NCBI GenBank assembly: GCA_947450475.1
Contig: CANFVK010000006.1
Coordinates: 62,001-126,000 of the forward strand
Origin: Bacteriovoracaceae bacterium
GTDB taxonomy: Bacteria; Bdellovibrionota; Bacteriovoracia; Bacteriovoracales; Bacteriovoracaceae
DNA: 64,000 nucleotides
Direction of reading: 5' to 3'
The notes under the pieces are model-generated. The model was not told the origin of the DNA. It searched no databases and saw only the letters and a program-made list of their open reading frames with translations. Shown here piece by piece: positions 9,863-19,216 of the stretch; positions within the stretch are counted from its first letter, which is position 1, and the number at the start of each line of letters is the position of its first letter. Position numbers and translations under genes: made by a program.

Positions 9863-11560
9863 ATGTTTAATCAGTTGTCTTTTCAACGCAAAGTTATTTT
9901 TATTGTCGCTATTTCCTGCTTAATAAGCGCTGGATTTGCAACTTTTGTTTCTGTCTATTTTTCTTCGCAAGACTTAGACAAAGGAATTGAAGAAAAAGCT
10001 CTTACTATTCATTCACGTCTGGAGGCGGCAACTGATTATGTAGCCAATCAAAACGGGCTAACTCCGATTATTGAAAAATTAAAAACTAAATATAAAATTG
10101 CAGGAGATCAACATCCTGAAAAAAACATCACAGCAACTGAAAGACTTGATGTTTTAAAGCAAGTTCCTATTTTTGCGGCAATGAAAATTGGTGCCAAAAA
10201 TGCGGATCAGGAGCATTATAAGTTTCGGGTTTTTTCAGATGAGCCGCGAAATAAAGACAATATGGCAACCCCTGTGGAGAGGGCGATTTTCGATCAGTTC
10301 CTTCGCAACGCAGACTTGAAAAAAATTACTCAAAAAACTGATTCGATCATCACTGTTTATAAACCCGTTTATTTAAAAGAAAGCCAAGGCTGTCTAAATT
10401 GTCATGGCGATCCAGTCACTTCCCCCTGGGGCAATGGTTTAGATATCATTGGCCACAAGATGGAGAATTGGAAAGATGGCAAACTTCATGGTGTCTTTGC
10501 GGTATCAACAAATGTTGCAGAAATTAAAATTGAACGCGATGTATCCGGTCACATTCGCAACACCATCATGCTAGGACTGCTCCCTATTGTTTTTGCCGTT
10601 GGAGTAGCTTATTTTTTAATGAAGCAGCCTCTTGGACGCCTCGATGATCTCTCTTCACTTTTAACTAACGTTAGTGAGAAAGTTGCGATTACTGCCCGAC
10701 AAATGAGTGATAATTCATCAAGCCTGTCTCAATCGACTATCGAGCAAACTGCTTCTTTACAAGAGACCGCCGCCTCACTTGAAGAAATTGGCGCCATGGT
10801 AAAAAAGACTTCTGATAACGCTAGCCTCACCACCAGGGCTTCGAATAAATCTCAAGAAAAAGCCAACCAAGGCAATATTGTGGTAGAAAAAATGATTCAT
10901 TCTATGGATGAGATCAATTTGTCTAATCAAAATATTATGAATGAGATTAAAAAGAGTAATCAGCAATTTTTAGAAATCGTAACTGTTATTCATGAAATTG
11001 GAAATAAAACGAAAGTGATCAACGACATCGTTTTTCAAACAAAACTACTTTCTTTCAATGCTTCTGTTGAAGCCGCCCGCGCTGGAGAACAAGGTAAAGG
11101 CTTTGCGGTTGTCGCTGAAGAGGTTGGGAACCTCGCGCAAATGAGTGGTACGGCCGCTACTGAAATTTCTGCGATGCTCGAAGAAAGTACCCATCGAGTT
11201 GAAAAAATAGTTAATCAAACCAAGGAAAAAGTTGAAAATCTTATGTCTGAAGGAAATGAAAAAGTAAGTCACGGAGTTAAAATTGCCCAAGAGTGTGGAG
11301 ACGTCTTGCGAGAAATTGTCGTCAACGTTTCAACCTCAGCGCAAATGGCGGGAGAGATCTCCAATGCCAGTGCAGAACAAACGCAAGGAATAAGTGAAAT
11401 ATCCAAAGCACTTAATCAACTTGACGTCGTCACTCATGACAATTCACAAACCTCACAAGAACTCTCGCAAGTTGCAGAAGGATTAAACACCGAAGCTGAA
11501 AGACTTGAGGGAGCAGTTAGGGAATTGCTCGAAACAATCGAAGGTAAAAAGAACACCTAG
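9863..11560 (+). CDS. methyl-accepting chemotaxis protein with DUF3365/Tll0287-like c-haem sensor domain
   Basis: The real start is ATG at 9863, behind GGAG; the track start is an upstream TTG. The 565-residue receptor has TM1 near residues 10-32 and a periplasmic domain of about 200 residues containing CLNCH near residue 176. This CxxCH haem-attachment motif, in the context CLNCHGDP, is typical of Tll0287-like (DUF3365) domains. TM2 lies near 232-252. The cytoplasmic part is a coiled-coil MCP signalling domain with a conserved tip around [21 protein letters not shown] redox or gas-sensing role is inferred. No che genes are adjacent. Shared terminator follows. Confidence 0.9.
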   Translation: MFNQLSFQRKVIFIVAISCLISAGFATFVSVYFSSQDLDKGIEEKALTIHSRLEAATDYVANQNGLTPIIEKLKTKYKIAGDQHPEKNITATERLDVLKQVPIFAAMKIGAKNADQEHYKFRVFSDEPRNKDNMATPVERAIFDQFLRNADLKKITQKTDSIITVYKPVYLKESQGCLNCHGDPVTSPWGNGLDIIGHKMENWKDGKLHGVFAVSTNVAEIKIERDVSGHIRNTIMLGLLPIVFAVGVAYFLMKQPLGRLDDLSSLLTNVSEKVAITARQMSDNSSSLSQSTIEQTASLQETAASLEEIGAMVKKTSDNASLTTRASNKSQEKANQGNIVVEKMIHSMDEINLSNQNIMNEIKKSNQQFLEIVTVIHEIGNKTKVINDIVFQTKLLSFNASVEAARAGEQGKGFAVVAEEVGNLAQMSGTAATEISAMLEESTHRVEKIVNQTKEKVENLMSEGNEKVSHGVKIAQECGDVLREIVVNVSTSAQMAGEISNASAEQTQGISEISKALNQLDVVTHDNSQTSQELSQVAEGLNTEAERLEGAVRELLETIEGKKNT

Positions 11561-11567
11561 GTTAACA

Positions 11568-11601
11568 TAAAAAAAGCCCGCTTTAAGCGGGCTTTTTTTT
11601 T
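11568..11601. terminator. bidirectional intrinsic terminator
   Basis: AAGCCCGC/GCGGGCTT form an 8-bp stem with loop TTTAA. An A-run on one side and a T-run on the other let it serve both the MCP gene and the convergent secreted-protein gene ending at 11607. Confidence 0.93.
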
Positions 11602-11606
11602 AACTT

Positions 11607-13604
11607 TTAATGAATGTTTGGCCAAGCCATTTGTTGTCCAGGCATCTGATATTGCCCAGGCATCACTGGCATTTGCGGATTTACCATCTGAGGATTATAG
11701 GCTCCAGCATTACCCATGTTGTTTGCCGCTGCAGGCGCCCCCATATTGTAGATATTTGGGTTATAGGCAGTTGTCTGTGTCGGCCCATAGTAGCCAGGAA
11801 AGCGATCAGCGAAATTATCTTCATAGCTTGTATAAGAAGATCCATAAGGTTCGAAAGTATCAGTTTCTCGCGTTTCATTGGCAACTTGTCTTTTTTGGTA
11901 GTCGTTATAGTTGGCTCCCATTTTTGCCAATTTATCATTTCTGCCCTTAATAAACAGAAGATCTTTTTCACGTTTTTTCAATTCAGCACTTCTTCTTTGA
12001 TCAACTCCTGAAACAAACGACTGACATTGTACCGGATTGACTACGCTTCCGGTCCATCCAATGCTGCAGTATTTTTTATAATTTTTTTGTTCAGTTTGTT
12101 GATATTCATACCAGCGTTTGTTCATTTTATCGATTACTGCCGATCTTTCTTTTTCAGTTTTTTGTAGTGGAAAGGTATTTCCCTTACCTACTAAATACTG
12201 ATCGGTCCAATCGACAAGCGTTTTGTCAAACTTCTGCAATCCCGCATATTGTTTTTGATTAGCTTCTTCAAACGAAAGTGGCTTTCCTCTTTTTTCATCA
12301 ACTGGGCCACCATAAACCTTGGCATATAAATAAGACTTTAAACGAATATCTTCTACAGTTTTAGCTGATTCATTGATCGCAAATTTTTCCATGACAGAAT
12401 ACAAGCTTGCAAACGAAGTACTTGGTCTTCTAGAGAAATGCCCCACTTCATCATTGATTTTTTTGATTTCATCATCAACAATTTTTTTACGCGAATCCTC
12501 TTCATCCATTTCTGATCTTTGTTTCATAAGAGTATCAAGGCGATAAATGGCAGGATTGAGAAATTTATTATCTAGCTCTTTCGTCAGATCAGCATATTGG
12601 TGAGTAAGTTTTTTTGCTGTTGCTTCATCAATTGTATTTTTTTCTTTAGCTAGTCGGTCTTCTATTTTTGTCATCTCAGCAGAGATGCGGGCCACATCTT
12701 GCTTTACAGCAACGAGGTATCCCGCATCGAGCTCAGACTTTATTTTGTCCGCAATATCTTTTAATGCATCAGCATTCCCAATGGCCTTTCTTGCTTCGGC
12801 AATTCGTTGAGCATCGCCAGACTTACAGATAGCCTTTAGGTCTTCTATCAATACATCTTGCCCCTTATTGAGGTAAGTAACTTGCGGCTGAATTTTTTCT
12901 GCATGCATACACAAAGAAGAAGGCAGCTCAACGCTTGAGTCAACACCATATGAAGAAGCGTAACCATCTTTTCCAGTGAAGGCTTTAGGATATCCGTAAG
13001 AAAGCTTCATTGTTTTCTTGATATCCTTGTCTTTTTCAAAGTTATAATCAAGAACATATGAATACTCAGAGTATTGTTTACCCTCAATTGCATCGTGATC
13101 GATTTTTCCATTTTTCAAAATATTTTTTTCTTCCAAGCAGGAAATGTACTGCGAGTAAGTTTTACCATCTTCTAATTGGACCATGACTGTAACATTTTTT
13201 GTTTCAGGATCTTGATGAAGTTGTGGTTTAAACTTTCCGCAAGTATCAATTGAAGCAGGCATTTTTACTAAAATTTTGTTGTCAGACCTTTGCTCAAAAA
13301 CAAGTGATGACCCATCTCTTGTAATATTTTGGAAAAAATCCAGAGGAAAATAAGTTGAAGCATCAGGGTCTTGCTTGCACGAGACAGAGGCTGTTCCTTC
13401 TTTTATTGTTACCTTTTCTTCTTGTTTTTTTCCTGGTGATACGACTACCGATGAAGATGTTTTTCCGGCACCAACGTTACCTGCAACCCCGGAGGTCCTC
13501 ACTCCGATAATTCCAGCATAGGAGGAATGCGACAATAGTATTCCTGAAGCTAAAAAAGTTGCCACTTTCAAAGTAGGCCGAACTTTCATTTTCACTTTCT
13601 TCAT
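11607..13604 (-). CDS. large secreted coiled-coil protein with Met/Asn/Pro-rich tail, unknown function
   Basis: Start taken at ATG 13604, since AAGGA lies 8 bp before it and only about 3 bp before the track's first Met. The 665-residue product has a signal peptide ending SSYAG. Residues about 50-250 form a domain with several Cys residues (likely disulfides). A long charged helical region (about 265-420) is predicted coiled coil from heptad-like Lys/Glu/Leu spacing. The last 70 residues are low-complexity, rich in Tyr, Asn, Pro, Met and Gln. It is thus exported to periplasm or surface. I do not recognise a family. It converges on the MCP gene. Confidence 0.75.
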   Translation of the reverse strand: MKKVKMKVRPTLKVATFLASGILLSHSSYAGIIGVRTSGVAGNVGAGKTSSSVVVSPGKKQEEKVTIKEGTASVSCKQDPDASTYFPLDFFQNITRDGSSLVFEQRSDNKILVKMPASIDTCGKFKPQLHQDPETKNVTVMVQLEDGKTYSQYISCLEEKNILKNGKIDHDAIEGKQYSEYSYVLDYNFEKDKDIKKTMKLSYGYPKAFTGKDGYASSYGVDSSVELPSSLCMHAEKIQPQVTYLNKGQDVLIEDLKAICKSGDAQRIAEARKAIGNADALKDIADKIKSELDAGYLVAVKQDVARISAEMTKIEDRLAKEKNTIDEATAKKLTHQYADLTKELDNKFLNPAIYRLDTLMKQRSEMDEEDSRKKIVDDEIKKINDEVGHFSRRPSTSFASLYSVMEKFAINESAKTVEDIRLKSYLYAKVYGGPVDEKRGKPLSFEEANQKQYAGLQKFDKTLVDWTDQYLVGKGNTFPLQKTEKERSAVIDKMNKRWYEYQQTEQKNYKKYCSIGWTGSVVNPVQCQSFVSGVDQRRSAELKKREKDLLFIKGRNDKLAKMGANYNDYQKRQVANETRETDTFEPYGSSYTSYEDNFADRFPGYYGPTQTTAYNPNIYNMGAPAAANNMGNAGAYNPQMVNPQMPVMPGQYQMPGQQMAWPNIH

Positions 13605-13694
13605 AAGCATTTTCCTTAAAGACCTGGGTCTAAATTGATTTAAATGGTCTCTTCTCTTGGACTTTACGGAATTGTTTTGAGGTTTCTTTAATAC

Positions 13695-15698
13695 TTAATC
13701 AAAATAATAAGGATCTACGTCTATTTTCAAGGATATAGTGTGAGGTCGTTGGTAATTTTTTAAAAATGTATTGAGAAGGTTATGCATTTGATTTAAATCA
13801 GAACTTCTAATCATCAATGACCAGGTAAACTTATTGACCTTTTTTTCAATCATAGAAGGCCTCGGCCCAAGAATTTCCACTTCTGGAAAATGCCTTAATG
13901 CCATTTGGCGTAGACTCTGGGCCTGAGCGGAGCTTTCTAATATAGTCTTTTCCTGTGACTTAGAATTGAAGTAAAGAAGTATAATTTTTTTTAGCGGCGG
14001 AGATGAACATATGGCCCTTAAGGGAATTTCATCTTGATAAAAATCATCAAAACTATGATTGGTCAGGTAGCTAAAAATTTTATTTTCAGGTGCCAGGGTA
14101 TGAACCAAGATAAAAGAATCTTTACCAAATCGCCCAGCTCGCCCACTAACCTGAGTCAGGGTTTGATAAACACGCTCGTTTGATCGGAAGTCTGGAAAGT
14201 TTAATTGAGAATCTATTCCCAAAATTAAAACCAAATTTACATTTTCAAAATTGTGTCCCTTAGAAAGCATTTGGGTTCCAACCAAGATATCTATTTTCTT
14301 TTGATGAAAGTCATTTAATAAATTTTCTAATTTATTAAATGTCTTGATTTCATCTCGGTCAAATCTCTCAATAGCTTTTTCGGGTAACAACTGCTTCAAG
14401 ACCTCGTAGGCTTTTTCCGTGCCAAAGCCCTTTGGCATTAAATTCATATTCATGCATTCGGGACACATTTCTGGAGCACTTTCTTTATATTCACAAGTTT
14501 GACAAGATATCTCCTGACGCTTTTTAAAATACTTTAAATTAGTGCTGCAGTTGGGACAAGAAAATTGATGGCCACAAGAATTGCATTGAAGGTAATTGGC
14601 GTAACCCAAGCGATTAATAAACACGAGTACTTGTTCATTTCTATTTAGTGCCTCATTAATTTTGTCTAAGCTTTTAGTGGTATAAGGCCAAAGCATTCTT
14701 TCTTTTTCAACCTTTAACTTGCCTCGCATATCAATTAATTCAACAATGGGAAGCTTTGAGGTCAATGCTTTTTTCTTGAGAGCAAAATAATTTTTACTTT
14801 CAAGGAAAGACTTATAGGTTTCAACCATTGGTGTAGCTGATCCTAAAATGACTGGTATTTTTTCAAGGGAGGCTCTTTTAATCGCTATATCACGTGCATT
14901 ATATGTACAACGATCATCTTGTTTAAATGATTGGTCATGTTCTTCGTCTACGATGATCATTCCTAAATTTTTGATAGGTAAAAAAACACTACTTCTTACT
15001 CCAAGAATAAGCTTCGGTTTTCGATCTTCCTGTAACAGCTTCCAAAGTCCATATTTATCTGAGTTACTAACAGAGCTGTTATAAGAGTAGATGGCAACAT
15101 CTAAGTAAGTTTGAAATGTTTTAAGAAATTGAGGCGTGAGATTTATTTCTGGAAGCAAAAAAAGAACTGATTTTCCTTGAGATAATACTTCTTTAATCAA
15201 CTCAAGATAGACGATTGTTTTGCCTGCTCCTGTCACACCGTGAATGAGCCACTTAGAAAATTGATCTAAGCCATGCTTGCATATTTTTTCAAAGATTTCT
15301 CTTTGGTCTGGGTTCATTTCCAATACATTATTAAGCCCAACTCCTTGGTCAAAATTTAGTTTCCTAGGCCGTTTAAGAATCGATGGTAAAATATCAAAAA
15401 CCAACATTCCAAGCGGGTAATGGTAGTAGTTGGACATCCATAGGTAGAGCTCACATTCTTTGGGCCCTAAGACTATTTCTTCTTCGATGGACACAATGTC
15501 TTTTATTTTAATTTTTTCTGAATCTTGAACTGTTGAGACTTTTTCCCAAACACAGCCGTCAATCATTCTTTTTCCCAAGGGGATCTTCACCATCACACCT
15601 CTTTTAAGCACATGGGAAAACTCCATAGGGCAACGATAAGTTAGCATCGATTGATTGTATGGTGAATTGACTGCAATCAGGAAATAACTTTCACCCAT
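13695..15698 (-). CDS. priA: primosomal replication-restart helicase PriA
   Basis: This 667-residue superfamily-2 DNA helicase reloads the replisome at stalled forks. The N-terminal 3'-end binding domain includes KIPLGKRMIDGCVW. The motor has Walker A GVTGAGKT near residue 155, DEEHDQSFKQ and GSATP. Between the two lobes lies the zinc cluster, with CNSCGHQFSCPNC, CQTCEY and CPEC near residues 369-420. Helicase motifs continue in GTQMLSKGHNFENVNLV and QVSGRAGR. Slightly shorter than E. coli PriA (732). It starts 3 bp after the preceding secreted-protein gene, so the two are co-transcribed. Confidence 0.96.
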   Translation of the reverse strand: MGESYFLIAVNSPYNQSMLTYRCPMEFSHVLKRGVMVKIPLGKRMIDGCVWEKVSTVQDSEKIKIKDIVSIEEEIVLGPKECELYLWMSNYYHYPLGMLVFDILPSILKRPRKLNFDQGVGLNNVLEMNPDQREIFEKICKHGLDQFSKWLIHGVTGAGKTIVYLELIKEVLSQGKSVLFLLPEINLTPQFLKTFQTYLDVAIYSYNSSVSNSDKYGLWKLLQEDRKPKLILGVRSSVFLPIKNLGMIIVDEEHDQSFKQDDRCTYNARDIAIKRASLEKIPVILGSATPMVETYKSFLESKNYFALKKKALTSKLPIVELIDMRGKLKVEKERMLWPYTTKSLDKINEALNRNEQVLVFINRLGYANYLQCNSCGHQFSCPNCSTNLKYFKKRQEISCQTCEYKESAPEMCPECMNMNLMPKGFGTEKAYEVLKQLLPEKAIERFDRDEIKTFNKLENLLNDFHQKKIDILVGTQMLSKGHNFENVNLVLILGIDSQLNFPDFRSNERVYQTLTQVSGRAGRFGKDSFILVHTLAPENKIFSYLTNHSFDDFYQDEIPLRAICSSPPLKKIILLYFNSKSQEKTILESSAQAQSLRQMALRHFPEVEILGPRPSMIEKKVNKFTWSLMIRSSDLNQMHNLLNTFLKNYQRPHTISLKIDVDPYYFD

Positions 15699-15701
15699 GA
15701 T

Positions 15702-16646
15702 TTAGAACAAAAATGAATAAATATTGGGTGAAGCCGGAACCGGCATCACTTTTCTAACTTCTTCATATCGATCTGATATTTTCTTGTCTCTATTGGTTTT
15801 TGTATCAACGCTCAAGGTTTGAATTTTTGTAACCATTCCTTTGGAATCTTTAAAGTTTATAAACTTTGGAAAACCATTAGTTCCGTTAAATAAAACATAT
15901 TCTTTTGCTTCTAACTTTATTGAAGCACCTTCTACATTATAGTCTAAACTTATCAGTTGCCGTTCTTCGTTGGAAAACAAGCCTGTGACTTCTTTCCAGT
16001 TAGCTTTCCAAGCAAACTGGTTTTCTACTTTGACAAGTTCAATGTTTTTAGCTCGCTCGAAAGTATTGGCGCGAAAAAGTTCCTGGGCTTTACTTTTCAA
16101 CTGTGGATCTGAAGGATTAAGTGGAGAATTGGCATCTCCTTTTCCCTTGTTGGTCGCAAGATAGGTACGATAGGATCTCAACAACTTCATCTTATCTTCA
16201 TTGATAATATTTTTATTTTTTATAATTTGAACTCCGACTTTATCAAGAAAAAGCTCCATTCCTTCTGACTTATTTGTTGAAAGCATTGAAAGAATCGCAT
16301 AAAACATTCCTCTCTCGTTAGATTTTTCTTTCCTTATCGCTGAGAAGAGATCAGGAATATACTTAACATCCTTTATTTGATTGTTGAGCATTTGAGCATT
16401 GGAATATTGAACCTGCATTAATCCAACGACACTGGGATTTTCGAGCGAAATAATAAACTTATAATAATCTGTTTTTATGCCATCGCTCTCAATCGCTCCT
16501 TGAGTTTGGGTCATAAACTTGAGAGTAATTATATTTCCAGGGATATTGGCATTGTTTAAATTTTTTAGCAATCCTTCTTCGGTCGGCACTGCGGCTAAAA
16601 GATTAACTGTCATGAAAAAAGCGAAGAATGGAATTAATATTTTCAT
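15702..16646 (-). CDS. secreted protein of unknown function upstream of priA
   Basis: This 314-residue product has a clear signal peptide (MKILIPFFAFFMTVNLLAA) and no cysteine in the mature part, so it is probably periplasmic. The middle is helical and the C-terminal third looks beta-rich, ending in an aromatic Phe, but it is too short in strand pattern for a confident barrel. I recognise no family. It lies 3 bp before priA and 7 bp after galU on the same strand, suggesting a galU-hypothetical-priA transcript. Confidence 0.7.
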   Translation of the reverse strand: MKILIPFFAFFMTVNLLAAVPTEEGLLKNLNNANIPGNIITLKFMTQTQGAIESDGIKTDYYKFIISLENPSVVGLMQVQYSNAQMLNNQIKDVKYIPDLFSAIRKEKSNERGMFYAILSMLSTNKSEGMELFLDKVGVQIIKNKNIINEDKMKLLRSYRTYLATNKGKGDANSPLNPSDPQLKSKAQELFRANTFERAKNIELVKVENQFAWKANWKEVTGLFSNEERQLISLDYNVEGASIKLEAKEYVLFNGTNGFPKFINFKDSKGMVTKIQTLSVDTKTNRDKKISDRYEEVRKVMPVPASPNIYSFLF

Positions 16647-16653
16647 TTGCTAC

Positions 16654-17541
16654 CTATTTAATTTTGTATTTTTCTATTTTTTCTAAAATAATTTTTCTCA
16701 TTGCAACTTCTGAATCTTTATTCATCAAAGCGAATTCAACAGTCGCATTGAGATAACCTTCTATGTTTCCAGTGTCGAAACGTTCGCCTTCAAAGACGTG
16801 AGCAAAGACTTCGCTGTTTTTTGCCAAAAGATTAATCGCATCGGTCAGTTGATATTCTCCGCCAACACCTCGGGGGATAATTTTTAGAGCATCAAAAATT
16901 TCCGGTTTAAAAACATATCGCCCAGGTGTTGCCAAATTGGTAGGGGCAATTTCTGGTCGAGGCTTTTCTACCATACTTGTCATGCGCAAAGTTTTTTTAT
17001 CATTGGCGAGAAATTCCCCTTTCACCACACCATATTTATAGGTTTCTAGCGGATCAATTTCCATGACACCAATGACGTTGCCATTGTTGTTTTTTTCTGA
17101 AATCTCGATGAGTTGTTTTGTAACGGGCCTTGGTCCTCTTATAATTTCATCTCCGAGGATAACGGCAAATGGTTCGTTGCCAACAATATCTTTAGCACAC
17201 AAAACAGCGTGTCCAAGTCCTAGTTGCTCTTTCTGACGAATCGAGGTCACTTCTACCATTTTTCCGATATCGCGAATGAGCTCTAGTTCTTTTTCTTTAC
17301 CACTCTTGATTAAAAAATCTTCAAGTTCAAAATTGCGATCAAAATAATCTTCAATGGCGTTTTTACCTGACGAGGTGATGAAAATAATCTGGTCAATACC
17401 TGACAATATTGCTTCTTCCACTACGTAATGAATCATTGGCAAATTTATAATGGGTATCATTTCTTTCGGCACCTGCTTTGTCGCCGGTAGAAATCTAGTT
17501 CCTTTTCCTGCAACAGGGATGACGGCACGACGAATCTTCAT
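16654..17541 (-). CDS. galU: UTP-glucose-1-phosphate uridylyltransferase
   Basis: Start moved to ATG 17541, which has AAGGAAAT upstream and begins the conserved N-terminus IRRAVIPVAGKGTRFLPATK. The 295-residue enzyme makes UDP-glucose for envelope polysaccharides. Other visible blocks are QVPKEMIPI, ILGDEIIRGP, EKPRPEIAPTNLATPGRYVF and VGGEYQLTDAI. Length is standard. It is the first gene of a likely galU-hypothetical-priA unit and diverges from the FadL-like gene, leaving a 38-bp gap that must hold both promoters or overlap the coding ends. Confidence 0.96.
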   Translation of the reverse strand: MKIRRAVIPVAGKGTRFLPATKQVPKEMIPIINLPMIHYVVEEAILSGIDQIIFITSSGKNAIEDYFDRNFELEDFLIKSGKEKELELIRDIGKMVEVTSIRQKEQLGLGHAVLCAKDIVGNEPFAVILGDEIIRGPRPVTKQLIEISEKNNNGNVIGVMEIDPLETYKYGVVKGEFLANDKKTLRMTSMVEKPRPEIAPTNLATPGRYVFKPEIFDALKIIPRGVGGEYQLTDAINLLAKNSEVFAHVFEGERFDTGNIEGYLNATVEFALMNKDSEVAMRKIILEKIEKYKIK

Positions 17542-17579
17542 TATAATTTCCTTATAAAACATTTATTAAAAAGGGACTT

Positions 17580-18464
17580 ATGAACATTCACCATTATATC
17601 TTTAAAAGCTTTATTCTGTCAGCAATCTTCCTTTGTTCACCAGCATTTTCCAATGTTCATGAGTTTGAAACGGCCCATCTCAAGTCAATGGGTGGCGCCG
17701 GCACGGGGGGAATACTCGCGGAAGAGGCGGCATTTTTAAATCCCGCCTCGCTTGCTTTTTTTACAACGTCTTCAGTTTATGTTCAAAAAGATTCTGCAAA
17801 ATTAACTGACTCAGGAGTTCAAAAACCTAACCCTTCAGCGACAGGCTTTGTTCTTGCCGACGGAAATGCATCGATGAGTGGTTCTATCAGTTACATAAAA
17901 CAGGAAGAAGATATTTACAAACGAAAGCGATGGGGCGTTTCCTTTTCAACACCACTTGAGGGCAAGTCGGCAATTGGATACTCTATTCGCAGTTCAGAAG
18001 ATCAAAACTCCCTAACTCAGAAAACTATGAAATATTATCAGTCTGTTTTCGGTATCACTCATGCCCTTGATGAAAAATATTCATTAGGTATTGTGGCATA
18101 TGATCCCTTTAAGTCACAAGCTCACGAGACGAAGTTGCTTATTGGCCTGCAGTATGTACTTTTGAGTTACATTACCGGAGCAATAGACTTTGGTGGCAAT
18201 TATAATGCTGATCAAATCAGCAAGACTCTTGTTCTCAAGGGAGCACTGCAAATTCGAGTGCTAGATGATTTCTTTATTCGCTTTGGAGCTTTTAACGATA
18301 AAATGAAAAACGAAAAGGGCACCGGCTACGGCGTTGCTTGGGTCCAGCCAAGATTATCATTTGAATTTTCATTGAAGGATAATAAACGAAATGCCGATAC
18401 AACATTAGGTTTGGGTGAAAGCAATGCCAAAGAAACATCGCTTTCTGCCTCTATAAGATTTTAG
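17580..18464 (+). CDS. FadL/PorV-like outer-membrane barrel protein
   Basis: The 294-residue protein has a signal peptide ending PAFS. An N-terminal block, LKSMGGAGTGGILAEEAAFLNPASLAF, is cited here only in parts: MGGAGTGG and NPASLAF match the GGAG...NPAGL signature of FadL, PorV and UPF0164 barrels. Alternating strands fill the rest, and the chain ends SASIRF with terminal Phe. It is shorter than FadL (about 420) and closer to PorV size. Function (transport or secretion accessory) is inferred at family level only. It lies 11 bp before the CFI-box gene, probably in an operon with the permease. Confidence 0.75.
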   Translation: MNIHHYIFKSFILSAIFLCSPAFSNVHEFETAHLKSMGGAGTGGILAEEAAFLNPASLAFFTTSSVYVQKDSAKLTDSGVQKPNPSATGFVLADGNASMSGSISYIKQEEDIYKRKRWGVSFSTPLEGKSAIGYSIRSSEDQNSLTQKTMKYYQSVFGITHALDEKYSLGIVAYDPFKSQAHETKLLIGLQYVLLSYITGAIDFGGNYNADQISKTLVLKGALQIRVLDDFFIRFGAFNDKMKNEKGTGYGVAWVQPRLSFEFSLKDNKRNADTTLGLGESNAKETSLSASIRF

Positions 18465-18475
18465 TTGGGGTTGGA

Positions 18476-19216
18476 TTGGCAAAGTCAAAAAAAGCACTTG
18501 AAGAAATAGATGAGAAGGAAGAGAGGCGTCGCGAGCAAATTAAAGAACTCCATCGCACTCGGCTTACTCATCTAAAGCGTGCACAGCAACTCGTTCGTGA
18601 AGAACATTTGGGGCCGGCATTGGATTCTTACACTAAATATCTGGGCATTCTTGCTCTTTATTTTGATACGACTGAAGACAAACTTTCTCCAAAGCTTTTT
18701 GATGCAGAAAAAGACATCACGGAGCTTCTCCTCATCAGCATTGCTTACTGGGACATGGCCAAGGCATTCGACCGGAATCCAAGATTGCAACGAGATTGCC
18801 AGCGATGCCTTGATCAATTTTTAAAATTTTCAATTGGTTTCAAATATCAACACGTCAATGCTCAAATTGTTAGAAAATTTAATAACAAAAAACAAGCTTA
18901 TAACTCTAAAGCATTTGAAGCTGCATATCAAAGAATGCAAGTTAGTTCAAAGAAATGTTATATTGCGACTTCCTGTTTTGGTGAGAACGATCCCAGAACA
19001 CAGGAGCTCAGGCTTTTCAAAAAAGCGATTGCACATTCTGAGCTAGGAAGAGACTTCATCGATGCTTATTATCTTATATCACCATCCCTTGTTTCTTTTT
19101 TTAATACTCATCCCATTTTTAAGTTTTTTGCTGAAAAATTATTTATCTCACCCTTTTTAATGTTCTTTATTTTTACCACTAGGCCTTATGTCCGAAATCA
19201 GAAAGCTCATTCTTAA
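18476..19216 (+). CDS. helical protein with C-terminal CFI-box-like domain
   Basis: TTG start after a GGGGTTGGA ribosome site. The 246 residues lack a signal peptide. Residues 20-150 are charged helical, TPR-like. From residue 160 comes CYIATSCFGENDP, then LRLFKKAIAHSELGRDFIDAYY and SPSLVSFF. This closely follows the CFI-box pattern (C-[FY]-I-A-T-x-x-[YF]-G, LRxFRD, GRxFxxxYY, SP), usually a C-terminal tail of exported proteins. The end is strongly hydrophobic (ISPFLMFFIFTT). The last 29 bp overlap the downstream permease gene, so translation is coupled. Role unknown. Confidence 0.75.
   Translation: MAKSKKALEEIDEKEERRREQIKELHRTRLTHLKRAQQLVREEHLGPALDSYTKYLGILALYFDTTEDKLSPKLFDAEKDITELLLISIAYWDMAKAFDRNPRLQRDCQRCLDQFLKFSIGFKYQHVNAQIVRKFNNKKQAYNSKAFEAAYQRMQVSSKKCYIATSCFGENDPRTQELRLFKKAIAHSELGRDFIDAYYLISPSLVSFFNTHPIFKFFAEKLFISPFLMFFIFTTRPYVRNQKAHS

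Noticed and set aside
11610-12011. Track ORFs opposite the 665-residue secreted protein
   Set aside because: Shadows: low-complexity translation, no ribosome sites, opposite a gene with a signal peptide and good start.
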